Shown: positions 17,019 to 20,689 of the stretch, one piece after another | Layout of the letters: every line of letters starts with the position of its first letter | Numbering within the stretch: the stretch's first letter is position 1 | Notes under the pieces: generated by a model | The model's input: the letters and a program-made list of their open reading frames with translations, nothing else | What the model was told of the DNA's origin: nothing | The model's database searches: none | Source of the DNA: Bacteroides sp. | GTDB taxonomy: Bacteria > Bacteroidota > Bacteroidia > Bacteroidales > Bacteroidaceae | Reading direction: 5' to 3' | DNA: 20,689 bases | NCBI GenBank assembly: GCA_030151635.1 | Contig: JASLDF010000084.1 | Span: forward strand, 1 to 20,689 | Program-made: the position numbers and the translations under genes

Positions 17019-17876
17019 TTATGAAAGCATTTTTTCTATGGGTATAATTAAAATATCCTCGGCACCATTACATTTTAACTGATCAATGATATTCCAAAAA
17101 TCATCTTCTAAAATTACCGAATGAATGGAGACCCATCCCTTTGTTTCTAATGGAATTAACGTAGGACTCTTCATACCTGGTAATAGTGCGGTAATCTTCT
17201 TCACATCTTCCTTACGAGCATTTAACAGAATATACTTGGTGTTTTTTGCTCGCAGAACAGATTCTATTCGGAAAGTCAGCTTGTCTAGAATAGCTTGTTT
17301 CTCCGAACTTAGTATTGGATTCGCTGCAAGAACAGCCTCAAACTTAAACATCGTAAAAACCTCTTTTAATCCATTTTTAAATAAGGTGCTACCAGTACTA
17401 ACAATGTCACAAATTACATCGGCTAACCCAATATTTGGAGAAATTTCAACAGATCCAGAAATCTCATGTATATTTGCTTGTATTCCTTCTTTATTCAAGA
17501 AGTTTTGTACCGTATTGGGATAAGAAGTTGCAATACGTTTACCTTCCAACTGTTTTAATGAGGTAAATTCAAAATTACGAGGCACAGCAATAGAAAACCT
17601 ACATTTAGAAAAACCTAATGATAAATATTTCAACTCTTGAGACTGCTTTTCAATTAATGTATTCTCACCTATAATGGCAATATCAACTACTTTATCCTTT
17701 AAATATTGAGGTATGTCACCATTACGCAGATACAACACTTCAATGGGAAAATTTGAGGCTTGCACCACCAACTGATCCTTACCATTTTCAATTTTAATAC
17801 CACACTCTTTTAAGAGAGCCAAAGATCCTTCATTTAATCTTCCAGATTTTTGAATTGCAATTTTTAATTTCTCCAT
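17019..17876 (-). CDS. hisG: HisG, ATP phosphoribosyltransferase, long form
   Basis: A 285-residue first enzyme of the pathway, condensing ATP and PRPP. The size and the C-terminal domain (GMKSPTLIPLETKGWVSIHS, then DILIIPIEKML) show the long HisG form with its own histidine-binding ACT-like domain, which needs no HisZ. N-terminal markers are KLKIAIQKSGRLNEGSLALL and VVDIAIIGENTLIE; the PRPP loop is DIVSTGSTLFKNGLKE near residues 169-184. The ATG at 17876 is preferred over 17903 because the family begins at MEKLKIAIQ and because 17903 overlaps the attenuator stem. The start lies 14 bases after the attenuator T-run, so feedback inhibition and attenuation both act at this step. Confidence 0.97.
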   Translation of the reverse strand: MEKLKIAIQKSGRLNEGSLALLKECGIKIENGKDQLVVQASNFPIEVLYLRNGDIPQYLKDKVVDIAIIGENTLIEKQSQELKYLSLGFSKCRFSIAVPRNFEFTSLKQLEGKRIATSYPNTVQNFLNKEGIQANIHEISGSVEISPNIGLADVICDIVSTGSTLFKNGLKEVFTMFKFEAVLAANPILSSEKQAILDKLTFRIESVLRAKNTKYILLNARKEDVKKITALLPGMKSPTLIPLETKGWVSIHSVILEDDFWNIIDQLKCNGAEDILIIPIEKMLS

Positions 17877-17890
17877 AGTTATGTTTAAAA

Positions 17891-17923
17891 TAAAAATGCC
17901 CACCTGAAATAAATCAGGCGGGC
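17891..17923 (-). terminator. Attenuator terminator of the his operon
   Basis: On the minus strand GCCCGCCTGA (17914-17923) pairs with TCAGGTGGGC (17898-17907), 10 bp with one G-T wobble and a six-base loop, followed by ATTTTTA (17891-17897). It lies between the leader peptide and hisG. A second copy of CAGGTG in the leader (17986-17991), within codons 17-19, can pair with CGCCTG (17915-17920) of the left arm and so block the terminator. Confidence 0.85.
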
Positions 17924-17956
17924 AAATATTAATATTCTGTTTTAAATAAAATCTGA

Positions 17957-18040
17957 CTAAGATTTCAACACAACACCAACACTTTCACCTGTATAGGCAA
18001 AATAGTAATGATGATGGTTATGTGCTAAAATTATATTCAT
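17957..18040 (-). CDS. hisL: His operon leader peptide
   Basis: A 27-codon frame starts with MNIILAHNHHHYYFAYTGES and ends in LKS. Four histidines fall within five codons (positions 7 and 9-11), followed by two tyrosines. It lies 81 bases before hisG, with the terminator in between, and about 40 bases after the predicted transcription start. A ribosome stalled at the His codons would leave codons 17-19 free to pair with the terminator arm; a ribosome that reaches the stop codon would cover them. This is the standard leader-peptide attenuation layout. The protein itself needs no function. Confidence 0.85.
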   Translation of the reverse strand: MNIILAHNHHHYYFAYTGESVGVVLKS

Positions 18041-18085
18041 TGTTCTTATATCTAGATTTGCAATATAGGCTTTATTTTATAAAGA

Positions 18086-18118
18086 CAAACATAATATGCC
18101 TTTTTTAGCTAAAATCAA
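18086..18118 (-). promoter_or_regulatory. Promoter of the histidine operon
   Basis: On the minus strand TTG (18116-18118), 22 bases, then TATGTTTG (18086-18093), matching the Bacteroidetes TTG / TAnnTTTG pattern at the long end of normal spacing. Transcription should begin near 18079, giving about 39 bases before the leader peptide. Confidence 0.65.
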
Positions 18119-18231
18119 TAAGATGTAATTCATTAAATGACATATAGCAAGTCAACGACAATGATAAATTGCTTAATCTTTATATTAAAAGAAGTGGATT
18201 AGCACAAAAAGAACAGTCTATTTTAAATAAA

Positions 18232-18247
18232 TATGCTGAAAAGCATA
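18232..18247. promoter_or_regulatory. 16-bp dyad upstream of small RNA copy 1
   Basis: TATGCT-GAAA-AGCATA, a perfect 6-bp inverted repeat, ends 17 bases before the -33 box; its centre is about 61-62 bases before the likely transcription start. Confidence 0.5.
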
Positions 18248-18264
18248 AATTTTACTGCCAAAAA

Positions 18265-18295
18265 TTTGCACATTCAATCCAAACCATTATCTTTG
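18265..18295 (+). promoter_or_regulatory. Promoter of small RNA copy 1
   Basis: TTTG (18265-18268), exactly 19 bases, TATCTTTG (18288-18295): a full match to the Bacteroidetes consensus. Confidence 0.85.
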
Positions 18296-18299
18296 TAAT

Positions 18300-18362
18300 G
18301 TGTTTTTCATAGTATTAGATTTAAGGTTAACAAGATTGGAGCAAGGCGTTGCTCCTTTTTTT
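18300..18362 (+). ncRNA. Small RNA, copy 1 of 3
   Basis: A predicted transcript of about 63 nt. It starts near 18300, five bases after the -7 box, and ends in a terminator GGAGCAA-GGCG-TTGCTCC (18338-18355) with seven T. The 5' part, including TAGTATTAGATTTAAGG, is unstructured and could base-pair with targets. The sequence is identical in copies 2 and 3 through the following ATGCC. It has no ORF with a plausible start. The conserved core resembles a multicopy paralogous small RNA family that I recall from Bacteroides (FopS-type), an identification made from memory. Confidence 0.78.
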
Positions 18363-18364
18363 AT

Positions 18365-18405
18365 GCCTAAAAGTTTGTAATTGACATAAATCAATTACAA
18401 AAGGC
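18365..18405. repeat. Hairpin after small RNA copy 1
   Basis: TTTGTAATTGA (18374-18384) pairs perfectly with TCAATTACAAA (18391-18401), and GCCT (18365-18368) with AGGC (18402-18405) across a five-base bulge. It starts just after the terminator T-run, so it would be transcribed only on readthrough. Confidence 0.5.
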
Positions 18406-18502
18406 AAGCAAAATAAGCTATTGCAAAACAAATCTGTTTGCCGGATAAAATGATCCCATATTTCACAAGAAAACAATCAATTTTACTATCAAAATATAAA
18501 AT

Positions 18503-18518
18503 TATGTTATTTAGCATA
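18503..18518. promoter_or_regulatory. 16-bp dyad upstream of small RNA copy 2
   Basis: TATGTT-ATTT-AGCATA, five Watson-Crick pairs plus one T-G, again 17 bases before the -33 box. Confidence 0.5.
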
Positions 18519-18535
18519 GATTTTACACCCTTTTA

Positions 18536-18566
18536 TTTGCAAGAACCACGCAAAACCCTATCTTTG
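18536..18566 (+). promoter_or_regulatory. Promoter of small RNA copy 2
   Basis: TTTG (18536-18539), 19 bases, TATCTTTG (18559-18566). The spacer sequence differs from copy 1 but its length is the same. Confidence 0.85.
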
Positions 18567-18570
18567 CAAT

Positions 18571-18633
18571 GTGTTTTTCATAGTATTAGATTTAAGGTTA
18601 ACAAGATTGGAGCAAGGCGTTGCTCCTTTTTTT
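18571..18633 (+). ncRNA. Small RNA, copy 2 of 3
   Basis: Identical over its full predicted length to copies 1 and 3, with terminator stem 18609-18626 and T-run 18627-18633. Only bases outside the transcript differ, including the C after the -7 box at 18567. Confidence 0.78.
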
Positions 18634-18635
18634 AT

Positions 18636-18676
18636 GCCTAAAAGTTTGTAATTGATATAAATCAATTACAAAAGGT
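18636..18676. repeat. Hairpin after small RNA copy 2
   Basis: The 11-bp stem of copy 1 is conserved, with a loop change (C to T at 18656) and a C to T change at 18676 that turns the outermost pair into a G-T wobble. Absent after copy 3. Confidence 0.5.
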
Positions 18677-18771
18677 AAGCAGAAAGAACACTTGTAAAAC
18701 AAATCTGTTTACAGGATAAAACAGCCTCATTTTCTATCTAAACAATTAATTTCACTATCAAAATATAAAAT

Positions 18772-18787
18772 TATGTTATTTAGCATA
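18772..18787. promoter_or_regulatory. 16-bp dyad upstream of small RNA copy 3
   Basis: TATGTT-ATTT-AGCATA, identical to copy 2, 17 bases before the -33 box. Confidence 0.5.
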
Positions 18788-18804
18788 GATTTTACACCCT
18801 TTTA

Positions 18805-18835
18805 TTTGCAAGAACCACACAAAACCCTATCTTTG
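18805..18835 (+). promoter_or_regulatory. Promoter of small RNA copy 3
   Basis: TTTG (18805-18808), 19 bases, TATCTTTG (18828-18835). Confidence 0.85.
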
Positions 18836-18839
18836 TAAT

Positions 18840-18902
18840 GTGTTTTTCATAGTATTAGATTTAAGGTTAACAAGATTGGAGCAAGGCGTTGCTCCTTTTT
18901 TT
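18840..18902 (+). ncRNA. Small RNA, copy 3 of 3
   Basis: Identical to copies 1 and 2 through the terminator (18878-18895) and T-run (18896-18902). Homology is lost after about 18918. The next 130 bases up to 19052 hold nothing that I recognise. Confidence 0.78.
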
Positions 18903-19052
18903 ATGCCCAAAAGTTTGGAATCATTCAAATACAAAAATAAAAGTGTGCAATACTTGAAAAAGACATCACCTATTTGTTGGCATGATTTCAATGGAGGCTT
19001 AGCAAAACTAACAATGCTAACTGTATCACAAACAAATACCTAGAAGTAGCGA

Positions 19053-19083
19053 TTGACTGATATCACCATTTAGTCTATTTTTG
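19053..19083 (+). promoter_or_regulatory. Promoter of a further candidate small RNA
   Basis: TTG (19053-19055), 20 bases, TATTTTTG (19076-19083), matching the Bacteroidetes pattern. Confidence 0.55.
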
Positions 19084-19089
19084 TAATAG

Positions 19090-19180
19090 ATAAAATAAAA
19101 TTAGTCATAACATTATATATACGTAACTACATAAATGTTATAAGAGATAGAGGTGCTTGTGGAAAGTACCTCTATTTTTT
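19090..19180 (+). ncRNA. Candidate small RNA with two hairpins
   Basis: The start near 19090 is inferred from the promoter. The transcript of about 90 nt would contain ATAACATT / AATGTTAT (19107-19114 with 19134-19141, 8 bp) and a terminator ATAGAGGT / ACCTCTAT (19147-19154 with 19168-19175) followed by six T. It has no sequence relation to the three upstream small RNAs and no plausible ORF. It could also be only the decayed leader of a lost gene. Confidence 0.45.
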
Positions 19181-19272
19181 GTCTCCTTTCAAAACTATAC
19201 TCCAACAGAAACGATTATCAGTAAAATATTAGTTTTATATCTTTTTGAATAAATATTTAAAGCCCAGTATTT

Positions 19273-19331
19273 CTTCTCCCTAGGAAGACTCTGTCTTCTT
19301 TCAAAGAGAACTCAGTCTTCCTAGGGAGAAG
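19273..19331. repeat. 18-bp perfect inverted repeat
   Basis: CTTCTCCCTAGGAAGACT (19273-19290) is perfectly complementary to AGTCTTCCTAGGGAGAAG (19314-19331), with a 23-base loop. Inside, GAAGAC (19284-19289) can instead pair with GTCTTC (19293-19298). No T-run follows on either strand, so it is not a normal intrinsic terminator. A second small hairpin CTCCTT-ACT-AAGGAG follows at 19339-19353. No gene is seen between 19181 and 19411. Confidence 0.8.
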
Positions 19332-19411
19332 ACACACACTCCTTACTAAGGAGATTTACCAAGCTTTTAACATAGTTAGAGCCCGTGTTCAAATAACGAG
19401 ATGTGAACATA

Positions 19412-19450
19412 AAAAAACGGTCAACTTACTAAGTAAATCGACCGTTTTTT
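19412..19450. terminator. Bidirectional terminator after the MscS-like gene
   Basis: AAAAAACGGTC (19412-19422) and GACCGTTTTTT (19440-19450) form a perfect 11-bp stem with T-runs on both strands; the loop contains a further ACTT/AAGT pairing. It lies 28 bases beyond the stop codon of the minus-strand gene at 19479. Confidence 0.88.
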
Positions 19451-19478
19451 AGGTATTTTTTCTGATAGACAAGTACTT

Positions 19479-20018
19479 TTACTCTTCTGAATCTGTACGA
19501 TCCATTCCATATTCATCTTCAATCAGGCAAATTCCTTTTTGAAGTAATAATGTATTTGGATACACATGAAGAGTTCCATCAGCAGTTCTTAAGTGTGTAT
19601 AAAAGGTTTTAATGTTAACGATGATTGCCTCTGTTGGGAAATCGCCATCTAATATTTTAATCTTATCTCCCACCGTAAATGGTGAATTAAAAAACAAGAT
19701 TAAACCGGCTGTTATATTGCTTAAAATCGACCATTGGGCAAAAAGAGCAACTCCAATCACGGCAAATACAGAAGAAAGGGCAACTACAATATTTCCTTTG
19801 TCTACCCCCCATATTGTAATAATGGCTATAAAAGCCAAACTCTTAATTACAATGGATATTGCACGCAAAATAGGCTCTATCCTACTTTGAATATTTAAGC
19901 TGAACGACGCATATTTGCGGATAAACTTAAATAAAATGAATCGCACTATAATAGATAATAGTATGGTTACAACCGTAAATATTATCTGGGGTAAAAACTT
20001 CACAACAGTCAGATACAT
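19479..20018 (-). CDS. Short MscS-family mechanosensitive channel protein
   Basis: A 179-residue membrane protein with three hydrophobic segments (about 9-32, 51-70 and 77-112). The last continues into the pore-lining signature GVALFAQWSILSNITAGLIL. The MscS beta domain then follows: PFTVGDKIKILDGDFPTEAI, then NIKTFYTHLRTADGTLHVYP, and PNTLLLQKGI. MscS proteins open on membrane tension and release solutes in hypo-osmotic shock. At 179 residues it lacks most of the C-terminal alpha/beta domain of E. coli MscS (286 residues) and ends in a short acidic tail; such short forms occur in Bacteroidetes, so it is probably complete. It sits 46 bases after the DUF308 gene and is likely co-transcribed with it. 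Confidence 0.9.
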   Translation of the reverse strand: MYLTVVKFLPQIIFTVVTILLSIIVRFILFKFIRKYASFSLNIQSRIEPILRAISIVIKSLAFIAIITIWGVDKGNIVVALSSVFAVIGVALFAQWSILSNITAGLILFFNSPFTVGDKIKILDGDFPTEAIIVNIKTFYTHLRTADGTLHVYPNTLLLQKGICLIEDEYGMDRTDSEE

Positions 20019-20064
20019 AAAAGTTTAATTAAATTTGTCTTATAAAACTGCTAAAAATAATGCT

Positions 20065-20637
20065 TTACTTCGTTTTATCTTCTATAAAATCAGATATTTC
20101 ATCTTCAACCGGTTTATTGCGTGTAAACATAAACCATTTAACTAACTCGAACACCCCATAAACTAAAGCAGTTATACCAATAATAATAAAGGTAGTATCT
20201 CTTGCTTCAGAAGGATATAACAAGACGTATAAACCCGATAGAAAAATAACTAAAGGCACGAGATAGTAAGCAAAACTAATTTTAGACCATTTACGAGCAA
20301 TCATCAGTGAAATTATTTGCTGCAACCCTCCCAATAGGAGAACCACACCAAGTACAATGGTGACCACATCTGCAAAAACTGCAGGAATCAAAGCCAAACA
20401 AACTCCAAATAGGATGCTACCAACAGATTCTATTGGCAACTTGACGTCTTCTTTTACTTCTTTCTTACTTTTATCTATTAGATAACAAATCAGCCCTATA
20501 ATTCCAGGGATTAGGAACAATAGACCTACAGTTATAATAATATAGTTGATTGCTAAGTCTGGCCATTTAACCAAAATAAAGCCAACTACCAAAGCAACCG
20601 TAGCACGTAAAACAGAAGGACTAATTACTGTTCTCAT
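20065..20637 (-). CDS. DUF308 (HdeD-like) membrane protein
   Basis: A 190-residue protein with six predicted membrane helices in three pairs: about residues 8-24 and 29-53, 70-87 and 89-111, 121-139 and 147-168. The repeated small-residue-rich pattern (VGFILVKWPDLAINYIII, FGVCLALIPAVFADVVTIVL, LSGLYVLLYPSEARDTTFII) is that of the DUF308 / HdeD family, whose E. coli member is linked to acid resistance; the activity is unknown. The charged C-terminal tail EDEISDFIEDKTK is cytoplasmic or periplasmic by prediction only. It begins 1 base after the stop of the preceding gene (TAATATG), so it is translationally coupled to it. Confidence 0.88.
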   Translation of the reverse strand: MRTVISPSVLRATVALVVGFILVKWPDLAINYIIITVGLLFLIPGIIGLICYLIDKSKKEVKEDVKLPIESVGSILFGVCLALIPAVFADVVTIVLGVVLLLGGLQQIISLMIARKWSKISFAYYLVPLVIFLSGLYVLLYPSEARDTTFIIIGITALVYGVFELVKWFMFTRNKPVEDEISDFIEDKTK

Positions 20638-20638
20638 A

Positions 20639-20689
20639 TTACATACATTCTTTTAATATTTGATATGCAACATCACCTGTTACATTTTT
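20639..20689 (-). CDS. 3' end of an unidentified gene (cut by window edge)
   Basis: Seventeen codons remain, read KNVTGDVAYQILKECM then TAA at 20639-20641. The frame is open to the window edge and its stop lies 1 base before the DUF308 start, the spacing seen elsewhere in this window between coupled genes, which is the main support. The fragment is too short to identify a family. Confidence 0.45.
   Translation of the reverse strand, partial: KNVTGDVAYQILKECM

Larger units (their letters stand above)
18232..18918. repeat. Three-unit tandem array, period about 270 bp
   Basis: Units begin at the dyad sites 18232, 18503 and 18772 (steps of 271 and 269); the third is truncated after about 18918. 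Each unit holds dyad, promoter and an identical small RNA gene. Units 1 and 2 also share the downstream hairpins; units 2 and 3 share nearly identical upstream DNA. Unit 1 upstream DNA is more diverged but aligns without gaps. This looks like tandem duplication with later homogenisation of the transcribed part. Confidence 0.9.

Noticed and set aside
18148..18309. Open stretch of 54 codons (reads LYIKRSGLAQKEQSILNKYA in part) before small RNA copy 1
   Set aside because: It has no start codon, its end overlaps the small RNA promoter, and no family is recognised. It could be a gene relic, but chance is possible; a protein search with this stretch would decide.
18300..18902. CRISPR-like repetition
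   Set aside because: The repeat period is about 270 bp with a promoter and terminator in each unit, and units 1-2 and 2-3 are also similar between repeats, so it is a tandem gene array and not a CRISPR array.
18438..19043. Two reading frames of 67 codons (18438-18641 and 18840-19043) across the repeat array
   Set aside because: Both run through the small RNA terminators and share the same repeat-derived stretch; they have no protein-like composition and are explained by the repeats.

Overview
The window is an AT-rich chromosomal segment from a member of the Bacteroidales, probably close to Bacteroides. Three things point there: promoters of the Bacteroidetes type (TTTG or TTG, about 20 bases, then TAnnTTTG), almost no Shine-Dalgarno sequences, and Bacteroidetes gene sets such as bamD, a Bacteroidetes-type omega subunit and DUF4293, a LysM protein followed by a PorT-like barrel, and a zinc-less HisB.

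Layout. 1-2735 (-) is the 5' 97 percent or so of uvrA. Divergent from it, 2945-5461 (+) encodes a secreted LysM protein with a periplasmic-binding-protein-like domain, then an outer-membrane beta-barrel, ending in a strong terminator. 5739-7549 (-) runs bamD, rpoZ (omega), then DUF4293. 7750-11442 (+) carries a small membrane protein, an AzgA-like purine permease and uvrB. A two-way terminator separates uvrB from a long histidine operon (11492-18118, -): promoter, His-rich leader peptide with attenuator, hisG, hisD, hisC, hisB, hisA and a hisF-hisIE fusion. 18121-19478 has no recognised protein gene but is rich in RNA and repeat signals: three tandem copies of an identical small RNA gene, a further candidate small RNA, and an 18-bp inverted repeat. 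19479-20689 (-) holds a short MscS-type channel, a DUF308 membrane protein and the last codons of an unidentified gene.

The histidine operon supplies nearly the whole route from PRPP and ATP to histidine, and the leader peptide with its overlapping terminator indicates attenuation by histidyl-tRNA supply. Two points stand out. First, HisF is fused in frame to HisIE. Second, hisH, the glutaminase partner of HisF, is absent from an otherwise complete set, and the HisF moiety has lost several residues of the HisH-facing ammonia gate (Glu to Ala, Asp to Lys, by my alignment to Thermotoga HisF). Together these suggest an imidazole-glycerol-phosphate synthase that works without a standard HisH, or with a remote or divergent one.

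The second highlight is the small RNA array. Three units of about 270 bp each carry a consensus promoter with exactly 19-base spacing, a 16-bp dyad 17 bases upstream of the -33 box, and a transcript of about 63 nt that is identical in all three copies although the flanking DNA differs. It resembles the multicopy paralogous small RNAs known from Bacteroides, but I cannot confirm that without a search.
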